Assembly (NCBI GenBank): GCA_027943335.1
Contig: BSBK01008428.1
Coordinates: forward strand, 684,501-748,500
DNA: 64,000 nt
Direction of reading: 5' to 3'
Source of the DNA: Chamaecyparis obtusa
Lineage: Eukaryota; Streptophyta; Pinopsida; Cupressales; Cupressaceae
Below, in pieces: positions 1 through 13,300 of the stretch. Under the pieces are notes generated by a model. It did not search any database and was not told the DNA's origin. It was given only the letters and a program-made list of their open reading frames with translations. Within the stretch, counting starts at the first letter, position 1. Each line of letters starts with the position of its first letter. The translations under genes and the position numbers were made by a program.

Positions 1-3000
1 AATCTGCAAGTTCTGGATCTCTTGTTTCCAAAATGCTATCAGTGCATTGATAGTCTGTAGATGGGTGCATAAGGCATATGTCAGCTTCTCCATCTTTTCC
101 AAGTTTGTACTCAAACCTTGATCATATGTCACCATAGTGGCATCGATCTCCTTGACATTCTGGTTAAGTACATCTAGTGAGGGCACAAGAGCATTCCTAA
201 GTTGTCTTTGCCTTGCCCTTATTTTGGATGTTTCCTTCTCAGCCTTTTCTATTTTGTCTGTCTACCCCTAGTACACATTGTTACACATGTTCACATTGGT
301 GAAGGAATCTTCCATGGATTTCCTTATTTTGTCTATCATTGCTTCTGCTCCCTGAATTTTCTTGTAGTGATCAGCAGTCAACTTGTCCTAGTTCATACAA
401 TTAGTTATGATCTTCCTTCCCTTAGCTGAAAAATCCTTTAAGGATGCTTGACCAACCTTCAATGAAATGAGGTCAAGTGCAAAGTTTCCAACTAGTTCAC
501 TCAATCTCTTCTTCATATATTTCTCTTCTACAACTTGGGATGCAGATTCTTCTAAGCTAGAAAACTTTGCTTTGAAGTTTGTCAATATGGTACTGACATC
601 ATCAACTAAATGAACCTTAGACACTCTCTTGTCTGAAGGTAGAGGGTTGTTCATAATGTTGACTAATTCAACAAACAAATGGTTCATCATCACTTGCTTC
701 TCTTTTTCTTTCTCCATAGCAAGGATACTAATCTTAATCAGGTCTTCTTCTCCCCAAGAGTCCAAGCTTGTGGTGTCTGGTGTCAAGCTTGACAATAATG
801 ATGCTAAGGGTATGGGAGTGATAGGAGTGTTATCCATCACTTTTTTCTTTATCTTTATAGGCATTTCAACAGATGACTCATCTATTGGTTCACTGTCTTT
901 CCCTTTCTCCTCTTCTACCTTTTCTTTTTATTTTTTTATCTCTTTTTATGTCTCCTTTTCTTCTTCTTCACCTGTTAGATCCTCTATTAACACTTCTTCT
1001 TGTAGCTTAGGTAAATTTTCACTGCATATAACTTCAACCTCTTGTGTGCTCACAAAGGCTTCCTCAAATTTATCCAAGTCTTTATCTGTGGCTGCCATTG
1101 CTATCTCTACATTATCAATAAAGATTGTGTCATCTTTTTGTGTCTTAGTCATGGGTGCAGACTTCACTACCTCTATAGGTGTTACCACTATAGGTGCTAA
1201 ATCCTGAGGACCTATTACTAGTACATTGGTGGTCTCTGACTCCTTGGCTTCCTTAGAGGGCACTTTAGTTGTGGGTGCAGTAGGTGGGTACATGTTCCTA
1301 TCTAGAAAGACTTTCTTAAAAGATTTATCTATCTCTTTAGCTACCAACTCATAGTTCTTGTCCATTATGTGTAGTGTTCTCAACTTTGTTCTGAGGTGTG
1401 GCTTCACCAGATCTAGCAATAATGTTTTCTCTTCTAAAGAAAATACAAGGAGGCTTTCATCTAGAATCTTTTCTCTTATTCTTAGATCCTCCTCAATGGC
1501 CTGTCTTTTCAAGAATTCCAAGATATTCCACACATTGTCTAGAATTGTTGTCTTAAGTTCTAAGACTGTCTTCTTGAACTTGAGCATGTGTTTTATTATC
1601 ATTCCATGGATTTTTTATTTATCATTCTCACTATATTTATCATATAATTTTCCTATCTGATCTATTCTACCTTCATCAATAATCCTTGTTCTCAAAACTT
1701 GAAGACTAGGTCTGAAACCTACCTCAGGAGGTGCTTGAGCATTCTTCCTCAAACTTCTAGTATTCCTAGAGGATGGATGACTTGTGCTGGTTTCCTTCTT
1801 CCTCTTTGGCATTATTTTGTATTATGGAGGTGATGTGGTATCTAGATCAATTGTCACTTTGGGCACAGGAGGGATAACATCTATTTTACCTTGTTTATCA
1901 TTTGGATCATCAATCTTCTCAACCTTGACTTTCTTCATTTTAGGATCATCTTTCTTAGCTTCCACTATGGATGCATTCTCAATCTCCAATGCTATCTTTT
2001 CTTCTCTTATGTTTTCTAGGTCTGACTATGTTACACCATGAATTTTGAGTATCTCAGATGTAATCTTAGAGGCTTTCCTCTTAGTTGCTGCACTGTTCAG
2101 AACTACATCAACTTCCCTTGTCTTTTCTTCATAAGTTCCCCATCTAGGTTCATTAGGGTCCTCAAGTGCTGAAAGTAGTACTTGTGCATATGCTTCCAAG
2201 ATTGGTTCCTCTACCTCATAACCAAGTGGATGGATCCACTTTATTCTAGGCTCAACTACTTCCATACATGTTATGTTAGTTTCTACCATAAAACAAATGT
2301 TGTCTTTGTATTTCTCAACAATACTTTCTGGTATCCTATACCTCATCTTCATTTTGATCCTGAATATATTCAATTATAGCTCCATATAATCCTTCAATGT
2401 GCTCTTAGTAGATGCCTTAAGAGATATTTGAGGCATTGTAGGCATACTTTTGTCTAAGTACAAATCTGAGACCTTTCCAAGTATATGGAAGTACATGTAA
2501 ATGACTAGAGACCCAAACCTAAATATTTTGGTTTTATCATGCTTGATGTTTCTAATGTTATCAATCAATTGTGTGTGCAAGATCTCACACAGATTGAACT
2601 CTCCATTTTCTCTAACAAGTCTAATTGCTACAAGAATAGTGGCCACGAACACACTATTCACCCTGTTGGTGTGCTGAAACATGTAACCTAGTATCATAGA
2701 CATCAATTTGATGTCTTTCTCTTCAATAGGATCGATTGTCATACCATGCCTATCACTTCTGGACTTACATGCATGTTCAACTAATTTCCTCACATCCTTG
2801 CCTATAGGAAGAATGGTGCCTTTTTTAGAGAGGCATGTCATTTCATGAATGAGTTCTTGTGTGATTCTAACTGGCACTTCACCTATCCAGAATAGGTCAT
2901 CATGAATCCTACTTAGTAATATCTTGATCCACTCAAATTCATACAACTCATATTTCATAGCATACTCAACAATGGGATGGTTTTCCAAATGTGCGAACTC

Positions 3001-3234
3001 ATCTAGGAATGTTTTGTCTAGTTTCATCATTGACTCAAGTTGCAACCTTATCCTATCAAGTCCAATTGGTTCCTTCTTATAGTATATATATGTACGAATG
3101 TCTTCAACATGCATGATGCCCATAGGGGTTCTTGAAAATGCACCTTCTAGGTCATCTAAGGTGGACTTAAAAGGGTGCCTTTTAAAAATGTATCTCTTCC
3201 TTTCTACGACATCAAATACAACAAGTGTAGCCAT
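1..3234 (-). pseudogene. Element A ORF2: very long protein of unknown function (homologous to element B ORF2)
   Basis: From ATG at 3234 a single frame runs to base 1, 1,078 codons, with about nine in-frame stops and no frameshift. Stops include TAA at 2374-2376, TAG at 2026-2028, TAA at 1822-1824, 1615-1617 and 946-948, and TAG at 388-390; several fit Gln codons decayed by C-to-T. Residues 1 to about 400 are globular, with blocks such as EWIKILLSR and FRIKMKMRYRIP that recur in element B. The middle is charged and low complexity, and the C-terminal 250 residues are heptad-rich. No RT, integrase, protease or RNase H motif is seen. It may be distantly related to plant mobile-domain or putative plant transposon proteins, but I cannot assign a family. 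Confidence 0.7.
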
Positions 3235-3654
3235 GACTTACTTGGTTAATGCTTCAAATCAGTTTTCAAAGACTTTTGTATCATCGTGTCAGGCTAGGGT
3301 TTCCCAACTGATCAATCACACTTCTTCATTGGTAAATCAAGCTCCAACACTTCACAATCCAACTGCTAGGGCTTCTATTGTCTCCAATTGCTCTATCTCA
3401 AATGAAATAAGTGATATGTAAGTCTTTGTATACTATAAAGTGAAATTTCCATCATTAATGTTTGCCATGTAAACTAAAATTTGACTGAGAATTTCTAACT
3501 TCCATCCTGCAATCGATTAGGTAGTGCGCTCTTGCACATAGCATCAAATAGTCTCCAAAATGTTGAATCCAAAGGTGCATACTCTAAGGGTGATTATACC
3601 AACTGCATAGGGGCCTAAAGATAAATTAGCTCCCCCTATGACCCTGAGGGTCAT
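3235..3654 (-). other. Spacer between gag-like frame and ORF2 of element A
   Basis: No open frame in the element's sense direction. It holds a 17-bp interrupted palindrome at 3638-3654 (ATGACCCT, G, AGGGTCAT) just past the gag-like stop. Nothing else recognised. Confidence 0.5.
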
Positions 3655-4785
3655 TCATCCACATGTAGAGGGTGTGTCCATTGCAGATGCATCCAATACA
3701 TACTCATCAACCTTATTCTTCTTTGCCTCTGTCCAAATCAAGCTCGCACCTTCTGTAGCTTTCACAAACTTGACTTCTCCTTCTTCATCCAATATTGATA
3801 CTGTTGGCTTTTTAGGGCTTTCTTGACTTTGCGTTCTTGATCTACAAAAATTTGAGATGTGTCCAGCCTTGTTATAAGAGTGACAAATAACTGGAGGCCT
3901 TAAATTCCTCGGCGCATTGATATGGGTTACCATTTTACACTGTCTAGCTAAGTGACCATTATAATTACATATCTAACATGTAATACTCTAAGAAATTCTT
4001 ACATTTGGTTGATTATAATTTCTCTGATTATGTTGAGTCTTGTTCTTCTGACTTGTTCTACAATTCATAGCTCTATGACCAAATTTATTGCATGAATAAT
4101 AGTAACCATTGAAAGGTATTACCTCTTTACAATCCCTTGCTATATGTCCATGCTTGTTAAATGCATGACAAGTTTGGTCTACTGGCTTGCGCTCATCCTT
4201 AGATGGTTCAAAATTGTCTTTAGTCTAATTTCCAATTTCCTTAGCATCTATAGTGTCTTTTGGTGCTTTCTTTCTTGCTTGCATGTCATTGATTTGATTT
4301 TGTGCTTCATTGAACCCAATACCGCTAGTGTCTCCTTTAATCTTTTGTGCATACAATTGTGACTCTATAAGATCCTTGCTTGTGTGAAATTTGTCAATGT
4401 GGTTCTTTGCCTTAGTTAATTTAGATTCCATCTTCTTCTTGATGTTCTCTAACTCCAATATTTTCATATTTTCTTGTCTTAGTTCTTCATCCAATTGTTT
4501 GTTCTCTTTGACCTGCTCATCATAGGCTTCTTGATTGTTACATAGCTTTTCATCCAATTCTTCAATCCGATCTTTCAAAGATGTGTTCTCTTCATTTAGT
4601 TTTTTGGCCATTTTCCCTAAATCACTGTTTGAACAATCTTTCAAGTCTTTTCTCAGTCTTTTGATGACTTCTTGAGAATGACTGACTTTTTCTTTTAGTT
4701 CTTCAATTCATTTTTCAGATCTGTCAAGGTCTTCAAGAGCAGCTTCAAGATTATTTTTCAAATGTTTCATTTCTCCCTTATCCAT
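3655..4785 (-). pseudogene. Element A gag-like protein: coiled coil plus four CCHC knuckles
   Basis: One reading frame of 377 codons from ATG at 4785 to 3655, broken by a few nonsense codons but by no frameshift. Residues 1 to about 190 are strongly heptad-like and rich in Lys, Glu and Leu, predicting a long coiled coil. The second half holds four C-x2-C-x4-H-x4-C zinc-knuckle copies; three have lost one of the first two cysteines (to Tyr or Phe) and the fourth carries a stop between its first two cysteines. The protein lacks the UBN2 domain of ordinary Copia gag. By position next to the primer site and by its knuckles it is probably a nucleocapsid-like RNA-binding protein. The same arrangement occurs in element B. 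Confidence 0.7.
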
Positions 4786-4825
4786 GATCTCCTCAAGTGG
4801 TTAAAATTTTCTTCAAAGGACCAAA

Positions 4826-4837
4826 GCCCTAGTACCA
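4826..4837 (-). other. Primer binding site of element A (degenerate, initiator-Met type)
   Basis: The minus strand reads TGGTACTAGGGC two bases inside the LTR. It matches the usual plant TGGTATCAGAGC site at 9 of 12 positions. Confidence 0.6.
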
Positions 4838-4839
4838 AT

Positions 4840-5955
4840 TGTTAGGAATGGGAACACTTAGAGGGGGGGTGAATCAGTTTTCTATACTTAATTACTTTTT
4901 CTTTAATCTTGAAACTCAACACAATTTATTAGATACTAAAATGAACATTAATGAAAGTAAGATAATCATTCATAACACATGACACAAGATATGATTACGG
5001 GGAAACACAAATAGGTAAAAACCCCAGTGGGAATTGACACCCACTAAGAACTGTACTTGTGTATTATGATCCTTGTTAGAAGATCTTGCAACCCTGTTAG
5101 GAGTTGTTCTTTACAATGCTTTAGTATAGTGACCTGGCCAATGGTCGAACCCTAGTAGGAGTCTTTTAAAATTAACCTTGTTAGGGGTGGGGATACACTG
5201 TCCTAGAGCTCACTACTCAAGTGGTGAAGGCTACAACCTTCTGATCTTAGATACACACTATATCTGCTGGATGAACTGGTACTGTGACACTACTTGTCTA
5301 ATCAGTTCCTTTTGTGCATTGATGCTTTAGCCCCTTGTAAAGCTCTAACTTATTCTATCTTCACTTTGCATGTATCTGCTCTGCTTGTCTTATCTCTATA
5401 TCCACTTCCATGCTTTATTACAAAGGCGCATCTTATATTTATATGTGCTAACAAAATAATTAATTGGGTCAGCCTATAACCAATTACATACAATGCTTCC
5501 AAGTGAATTGGCTCAAGCGTATTTACAAAAAAATATGTTTACATGTCTACAACCTAATTACAATAGGTGCATAGCATTTACAAAACATTATTATAACCGC
5601 TAATCAAAATACTAACAGTCAACTGCATACTCTTTTATGTTCTGGCGTTCACTGTCTGTACCACTTCAACTGACTGTATATTTATCATATTGTCTCATCT
5701 GATCACGTGCTCTTAGACTTAGCATGAATACACACTTACCAACTTAACTTCAAGGGCACGTACCATAACTTGGTCATACGCATGTGCGTTGATGCTCCGA
5801 TCTTCTAGTGCTCTGCTAACTGTCCAAACTTCTATACTTAGCCATATTCTGGTCTTATGATAATGTGCACTGACTCCAAAACTATATATGACTTTGTTGC
5901 CATAATGAAAACACTATATCTAGTCATATACAACAGTATTGTCAACTTTCCAACA
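4840..5955 (-). repeat. 5' LTR of element A
   Basis: The plus-strand sequence starts TGTTAGGAA and ends TTCCAACA, near-perfect inverted termini of an LTR of 1,116 bp. The primer site lies just inside it to the left, which sets the orientation. It contains the conserved GGGGGGGTGAATCAG block about 20 bp from the terminus. The second LTR is outside the window, so the right end at 5955 rests on the terminal motif alone. Confidence 0.75.
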
Positions 5956-7189
5956 CCCCAACCCGCACTAAAATTTTCATAAAAAAATTCCAAGCTGTTT
6001 GAAATATATGATCGAATCTTTTAAAACCATAGGGTTTCATCTTTAGCTTTGCTTGCACAAGGTTAGCCTTAAAAAATTGAACAAAATGATAATACAAGGT
6101 TAGAAAAATCTTTAAAAATATAGGTCTGATAGGAAATAGTCCCATTGAGCATGCCAAAATGACTATGATGGAAATGGACTAACCTAATTGTGAACTTAAT
6201 CAAGCCCAACCATAAGCATTAGATTCACAAAACTAACCAACATTATATTCAATGGAACACTTGTTTATCAAAACATAACAAAACAAGTTAACACAAATAT
6301 ACCAAAATGCTTTCATGAAACACTTAATAGATTAATTTTTCATCAAACAACCATATCTCCATTCTTTCATTTGTCATCTTGTTGTCATCTTGCTATCACC
6401 ATTACATTGTTCGGAGATGTGAGAGGAAAAAGATAGATTAATTAATTAGTTAAATAAAAGCATTTATTTAATTAATAGAGGAAAATACCAAATAAAGAGA
6501 TGAGTGTCATATGTCATATGCCTACAAATTTAGAATTGATCCATGTGAGTGGAAAATGACTGGTTGAGATTTGAAATTAAGAATCATAAATTAATTAAAT
6601 AAATAAATAAATTTATTTAATTAATAGTGAAAATAAGAAAAGTGACAAATTAGAAAATTAAATAAATAAATATTTATTTAATCATAAGATAGAAAAGGTT
6701 AATTAATTAATATGTATTTGAAAAATAGAGGAAAAGATTGATTAATTATTTAAATAAATATCTATTTAATTAATATAAATATAAATAGAATATTTATTTG
6801 ATTGCATGAAGATATTTTTAGGTGCTCATAGATAATGTTAGACTCTATTTTTTATGCTATCCATTTCAAATCTCCCACCCATCTCACTTACTATATGACA
6901 ATTATTTTATGTAAGTGCTAACAAATTATGCTAATACAGTTTCCTAATAATTATTCACTAATAGAATAATGCCATCAAACGAGTTATTATTTTTTGCAAA
7001 TATGATTCTAATATCATAGACACGAGATTTATTTTTATTAATTTAAAGATCTATATTAGACTAATATGAAATGCATGATCTATATTATAGACCAACCACA
7101 ACAATCCCTTATAATAATTGAATAATATAAATTTACAAAATCCTAATATAGAAAAAATCCTCAAGGATGCTTCTTGGTACAATCCAAGG
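5956..7189. other. AT-rich spacer with short hairpins, no gene
   Basis: No supported coding region. Between 6438 and 6774 lie four short AT-only inverted repeats (about 6438-6476, 6590-6625, 6656-6682, 6741-6774), each built from ATTAATTAAATAAAT-like arms. The rest is unremarkable AT-rich sequence. This is the only stretch of the window not assigned to a retroelement on its left side. Confidence 0.5.
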
Positions 7190-7422
7190 TCTGCTAGGTG
7201 ATGCACTTTGCTAGGCTATAAAATTTAGGGTTGCCGTACTCTCTATGTCATCCAGTAATTTCATACCACATTAATTGCAGGATTTCTAGGGTAAGTTTTA
7301 ATGGCTCAACTAACTTTAGCACAACATTTTATGCTAGTGTCGGAGGTTTTGCTTTAGGAGAACATGGCTCCACTGAGAAAATGACCCCACAAATTTGTAG
7401 TGAAATTTTTTCACGAGGTAAG
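7190..7422 (+). pseudogene. LINE (L1-type) ORF1, N-terminal fragment left of the Copia insertion
   Basis: The frame around 7280-7422 encodes a Ser/Gly-rich stretch followed by TPQICSEIFSRG. It joins through the GTAAG target site to the DUF4283-like LINE protein that continues at 56707. Plant L1 ORF1 proteins begin with such a low-complexity leader before DUF4283. The last bases (CACGAG then GTAAGT) imitate a splice donor, but the LINE continuation makes a host exon unlikely. The 5' limit is approximate. Confidence 0.5.
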
Positions 7423-7548
7423 TGTTGGATATTGCTAATGCATTAGGGAGATTATTGATACATTTAATATGTTTAATCACTACGTTAAGTGATATTGGAA
7501 TTACAGCTATTGTCATTTGTGTTTTGTCACTGATGTCAACATATGTTT

Positions 7549-8317
7549 TGATGCAGGAGCATCCTGGGTATAAGAGCAATCTTGCATCACCCAAAAATAT
7601 TTCTGGTTTTGTTTTCAATAAGGGCTATCTTGTGCAAAGCTGCTATTTATGGAAACTTACTATTTTTTGTAAGTTGGTCATATGATCTTGGAATGTTCTG
7701 ATTTCATAGTTGGAGGTTCATCTCAGTGATTTCAGCCTATCAATTGAGTTTCATTGCCACATCATCAGTATCAGTGAATTTATTAAGGTTTTTGGGTACA
7801 AAATCTTTCAGGTCAATTTTGAAGGCCTTAGAGGCTCTGGATCGCGATCGACCCTCGATTAATTGGGGCTGCGCATGTTAGGCATTGTAGATCTCATCAT
7901 GGTGTTTCTGAAAAGTGGTTACAATAGAAAAACGGAGCTACGGTTAAAAAGTTATGGCCTCCAGAAGTTGGGTTACCTAAAAACATATTTTGTATTTTCT
8001 TTTAGCCAACCCTATTGTAATAATTGTAAAAATAAAATAATTCCATGTTTAGTCGTCCTAAAAGGCTAAATTTCTAGAACCTTCTCGGGATAGTTCGAGA
8101 TAGTTCTGGGTAGTAGATCTGGGTAATAATTCGAGGCTTTGTCCTACAGAATATTGTAAGGGGAAAGCCCATGTGGCTTTGCAAATTGTAATTCTGAAAG
8201 TTTGTAATTCCACATTTGTGGAGATAATAAGAAGCCCATTTTCTGTTCGTACAAATTTTTGTTGTTTCTCTATTTTTGTTACGTGTTTGTGGTATTAAGG
8301 GGAGCACCCCTTCATCA
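7549..8317 (+). mobile_element. Solo LTR of the element I family
   Basis: 769 bp beginning TGATGCAGGAGCATCC and ending CCCCTTCATCA, closely similar to the two 801-bp LTRs of element I (49871 and 53351), in the same orientation. It sits in the 5' LTR of C with target duplication TGTTT (left) and TATTT (right, one change). No internal sequence remains, so it arose by LTR-LTR recombination. Confidence 0.88.
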
Positions 8318-8967
8318 TATTTCTATGAAGAGAATAAGTTGTCTATTACAGTGTACAGAGATTGTATGAATTATTTAGATCATGCGAACACAGTTGTATG
8401 TACAGGATGGTGTTGTGATCTTATATCTAAGATCGCATAATGTAATATTGTATATTGGCTGAGTTACAAAAGATTTAGTGAAGACTGGTTACAAGACTGT
8501 GACAGTGGAAGTTGACAAAGTAAGTCTCTGAGTTTTGGGTATATCTTATAGGCGATGAGGATTCAGTATATACGAGCTTGAAGGATGACAGATAGTGTAT
8601 GAAGATTGTTTGCTGGTATTAGCAAGGTACGAAAAGAAGGATGATGCCAGTTGTGGCGTGTGTTCTGGAGAAGACCTATTTGGAAGTCAAATTCAGAGTT
8701 GTAGAATGTATCATGAATGGCGAGCATGGATTACAGATGTCGGTCCTTAATTATTGAATTTTAATTGTTGTATACTTGTTGTAAATAATATGTGTATCTT
8801 ATCAAGGAGTTATGTAATTATTTGTATATTAGGAAAGCCTAATTGGCCGACCTGATCATTTATAGGGTATATATGTAAGATCTTTTCTTTTGAAAAGATA
8901 TGGGAGGAATGCATGTGATGTAAAAGAGAATTGTGGAAGCTATGAGCTTGTATCTTTTGGATGTAGA

Positions 8968-10192
8968 TGTTGGAAATTTAGTTTGGAAACATGATACTGA
9001 GAGGGGTGGTGAATTAGATATCACCTACTAATCCATTTTATCATTACAGGAAAACTTTGCATAGCATCAACAAAACTTCATCAATGTAATGGAACTAATA
9101 TACTAAACAACATTCAAGAAAATACTCATAACACAGTAACTTTGGTTACCCATAAACCCTTGAAAGGTAAAACTGGGGTGGGGATGATACCCACAAATCT
9201 TTACTACTGCAGTATAAATTTTGCCTATTAGGGCTATAAATTTGATCACAAAATATGATCTACCATGTGAGGGGTTTGTCCTGTTAGAGCTAAAAGACTT
9301 ATACAGTCTACCTTGCAAAAGGATTTAAAACTTACAACTAAGTAAGCACTCGGTTAAGAGATTACAAAAGGTCTGTTAAAACCACTTTCTTAAGAGATTT
9401 ACCCTGATACACTTGTTAGAATTTCGCAGTACCTAATCCTTTGATCTGCACTGTGTGTTGATTATAGATCTTCTCCTTCCAGTATTTGATTTGATCTTAT
9501 CTATCAAGTTTATCTCTGTTTTGTCCTTCACTGCAATATTTTGATTCACTCGGTCACTAAACTCTATAAGAATGCTTCACTGGTCTGAATGTATTCTCTG
9601 CTCATCCCCTTCATTCCCTTCACATCCTCTCACACACATATTAGGATTCAAATCTTCTCCTTATATAGACAACTTAAATTTCCTGGAGATTTAAGATCTA
9701 CAATCCATATTTACTCTTTTTTCCACTTAAGCTTTACTAATTCTGATTGGCTCCAAGTGTTGCATTGGGATCAATGATTGAAAAATAGGAGCGTAGTCAC
9801 CTCCATGATTTCCTCAACAAACAAAATTCAAAACATGAATGTCAGCCAAAATGTTTTACCTCGATGATTGTGCCATAACAAACTCATATGTCAATTCTGG
9901 CTAACTTGTCAATTGATGTCTCTGGTACTTAGCATTCACTGTACTCGGTGTTCGTTGATATCTCTGTTGCTTGGTATAAACTTCTTTACATAGCTCAGCA
10001 AAAACTAACTTGGCTAATACTAAAGTACATAGTGACCATTGGTTTACTTAGTAGTGACTACTACTCAGTAAATATGCATTACATGACTCGGCCTATACAT
10101 GATGACTCGGTCACAATGATGACCAACCAACATTGCCTAGATAATGACTAAGTGTAAGACACTAATAGACAACAAAACTATAGAGATCTACA
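8968..10192 (-). repeat. 3' LTR of element B
   Basis: 1,225 bp, matching the flanks of the right-hand copy at 17289-17781 and 22718-23453. In element sense it starts TGTAGATCTC and ends AAATTTCCAACA. A closely related LTR recurs as solo LTR J. Confidence 0.9.
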
Positions 10193-10205
10193 ATCTCCCT
10201 CTTTG
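10193..10205 (-). other. Polypurine tract of element B
   Basis: The minus strand reads AAAGAGGGAGATT directly upstream of the 3' LTR. A second purine block on the same strand, TTTGAGGGGGAGTA, lies at about 10273-10286. Confidence 0.7.
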
Positions 10206-10337
10206 ACATTAGTGGCAAAAACACTTTGTCATGACATTACAATTATATTTACAGGAGTACATAGTATTAGCAAAATACTCCCCCTCAAATATATGCATAT
10301 ACAAAATTTATGTTACCTTCCTTTTTGCCTGGATATG

Positions 10338-13300
10338 TCATTTAATTTCCCCCTTATTTTTGCCACTCTTGATTTCTTTTGGACTAGGAATCATGAAGTA
10401 TTTCTCCAAAAATGGTTTATGAAGCATCATAACCATATGTAATGCAGATTCCCATCCTGATGTAGCAACTTTCAAAACCTCTGATTGCACTTCTAGCTCG
10501 GCAGCTAGATTGACTAAGCTCTCGGCTATAGAAAGATTAGGATCTTTCTATGTTAAGACCTTAGCCTTTGCTAACTCTCTTTGAATGGCCTCTAGATGAG
10601 GTGTCAATATTGTTTGCATAGAGATTAGATGAGCCCTTATCTTACCATCATCATCCATTAACTCAGCTATCCTTCCTTGTGAGTGTAGAAGCTTGGCATA
10701 ATGTTTTGAACTAGAACTGGCATCCAAGCTCAAGGATTGACTAGTAGACTTGATTTCTTGTTGTAGTTTGTCTACTAGCCCCTGGTTATCCTTTGTGAAT
10801 TCTTCTACGGTACATAGTTTGGTAAACAAAGATTGTGCATTCACTACCACTTCTTTGTAATCTATTATAAGAGTAGAGAGTGCTACCTGTTTTACTGCAA
10901 TCTCGACAGATACCTTGTTCAATACCTTTGTTTCAAACTTCCTTTCCGACCACTGCAACAACTTATCACTTACTTTGTTGTCTTCATTAGTCACTTTCTT
11001 GACTATATGAACAAGTTGTTCCAGTATGGGATCATAATTATTTACATCAGAAATTTCAAAAGCATCAATAAATATTTATTTTATCTCATGCAAAACTTTC
11101 TTTTGTTGATGTTCTCTTCTTAATTCTTCTTGCCTGCTTTTCCTCTTTAGTAGGTCTTGCAATATTTGCATCTGCTCATATGATAAGTTATTAGAATCCT
11201 ATTCTAGAATTACAATAACTTCATCAATTGTTACCTCTGATGAAAAAACTTTCACCTTCTTTTTCAGTGCCTTCTTTTTCGGTATACGCTCACTCATCAT
11301 CTGTACAAGAGCTTGTATTGCCTCTTTTTCCTTAGGCTCTTGGATAACAATAGCTTTGTCTTTTTCTTCTTTTCCCTTATCCTCCACATGAGGACTTACA
11401 TTCACTCATGTAGACTACTCTCCTTTGTCTTTATGTGACTCCTCGACAGATGTATTCTGATGTGTAGTTGCTAACAGATCATGTTCCTCAATAGTGCTTA
11501 TACCGGCTAACATGTCAACTGTAACAACTTCAAATTTGGCAGGGGTTGTGTTGACAATTGATGTATCATCAATTTTTGGATAATATATCATTTGTAAGAG
11601 GACAATATTATTGCCTGGAAAAGATTTATCTTTTGCTTCCTCAGCTTTTATGTCTGCCTCGATTAATACCTGATTCTTTACTGGGGTATCCTCTGTTATG
11701 TCAACAATACTTACTCCAAATAACTTTTGACATTCCTCTTCCTTGGGAGCTTCTTTCTCCTGAATAGGTGGCTCAATTACATCTTTTGCATTATCTAGCT
11801 TAGCACCCTTAGATGTGCTAGCGTCATGATGTGCATCCTTGTCAATTATCAAACCAAAAATTATCTTTCAAGCCTTTAGACTTGCTTGTACAACATCCTC
11901 AACCTTGTGTTGAAGGATAGAGTAAGCTCTAAGTTTGGGAATGAATTTTTTCCTGTATTGTTCCACAACTTTCTGAATTCTAGTAGAGGTTAGATCTGGT
12001 GTAACTTGAGCTAGTGTGCTCTCTCTTATTTGCTTCTCAATTATAAGAGCATACTTCCATTTCTATGCAACTCTATTACTTAACTCTTTAGGGACTAGTT
12101 TCCCCAACTGTATAGGTAACATCTTGAAAGTGTAGAGAATTTCAATAATAGCTTCTTCTACTTTTTCTTTATCTCCTATACTCATGCTCTCAAATCTCAA
12201 TTGCTTCAAACCTACAAGTCCAGCATAGTTCTTGATAGTGTGGCATATTTCATCCACATTTGGTGTTATACTCTGTAATGCAACCTTCTTCTTTACCTCT
12301 TCATCACTTTCTATCTCCTCATCATCTTTCTCTAAAATAAGTTTCCTCCTAGGCCTTTTGCTTGCCTAGCTTAGCACTGCCTTGGGCTGAACAACTTTTC
12401 TTTTCCCTAATGCAGGGGTTTTCTTTTGTAACTCGGTAGTTGAAGAGACTTCCCTTGTTCTCGGCCTAAGCACAGGTGATGATGTAACCTTAGGTTTTTG
12501 TATCTTTTTAGTTATGGGCTCGGTAAGTACTACCTTCTTTCCTTTCTTCTTTTCTACTTCTACCTCTTCTTCTTCATCACTCTTACTGGGATCACTTGCT
12601 TCATCTTCTCCCAATCCTTGTGTCAATTCAAGAGGTACATTCTATTGGAATCATTTATCATTGCACCAAAAGCTCAAACTATCAATGCCCAATACAAATG
12701 CCAGATTTAACCTGATCCACAGGAGGTGGTTAAGCCATGTCATGAATCTCCAAGGAGGTGCTAACCACCAAGTCAACAATCTCCCCCTCAGCACTAACTG
12801 AGCCTTCAGCACCCACTGAAGGGAGACTCAAACTCATGACCCAAGACTCTGATACCAATTGTTGGAATCATTTTCCATTGCACCAAAAGCTCAAACTGTC
12901 AACGCCCGATACAAATGTCAGATTTAACCCAATCCACGAGAGGCAATTAAGCCATGTCATGAATCTCCAAGGAGGTACTGACCACCAAGTCAACACATTC
13001 TCCTCTATTTCTCCCATCAATTTTTCTATATTCTTCACAATTTTCTTCCTCTTTCTCTCTACTATTGTAGCCTTCAATCCCATAGTTATTTTGGATTTAG
13101 CCTCTACATACGTTCCAAAGTAAGAAGCCTTTTTATCAATTTCCTTGGCTAATAGGGTTGTTATTGTAGTTGTGGTCTCATCAATATTTACCTCATAAGG
13201 TAATGGCATTAGCCATGAAACCCTCGGTAAAATAGCTTGTGCATAAGTGAAATATGTGTCGACTAAGAAACAGATGTCCTAGCTATACTTCTCAACTAAA

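Larger units (their letters stand above)
1..5955 (-). mobile_element. Element A: non-autonomous LTR retrotransposon (Copia-type LTR), 3' part outside window
   Basis: Read on the minus strand the order is 5' LTR (5955-4840), a degenerate initiator-Met primer site, a coiled-coil and CCHC-knuckle gag-like frame (4785-3655), a spacer, then a very long second ORF running off the window at base 1. No protease, integrase, RT or RNase H motif is visible in the 4.8 kb of interior present. The LTR end carries the G-run motif next to GTGAATCAG that is shared with B, D, J and C. Inference: a non-autonomous element mobilised by Copia machinery. Its 3' LTR and target duplication lie to the left of the window, so insertion ends cannot be verified. 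Confidence 0.8.

Noticed and set aside
7231..7446. Candidate host exon ending at a consensus splice donor
   Set aside because: The downstream half beyond the Copia insertion encodes LINE ORF1 and endonuclease, so LINE coding sequence explains it better. Its last codons also run into the Copia LTR.
12498..13123. Plus-strand ORFs across the TRIM region
   Set aside because: They are antisense to element B ORF2 and cross TRIM boundaries; explained by the TRIM LTR repeats.
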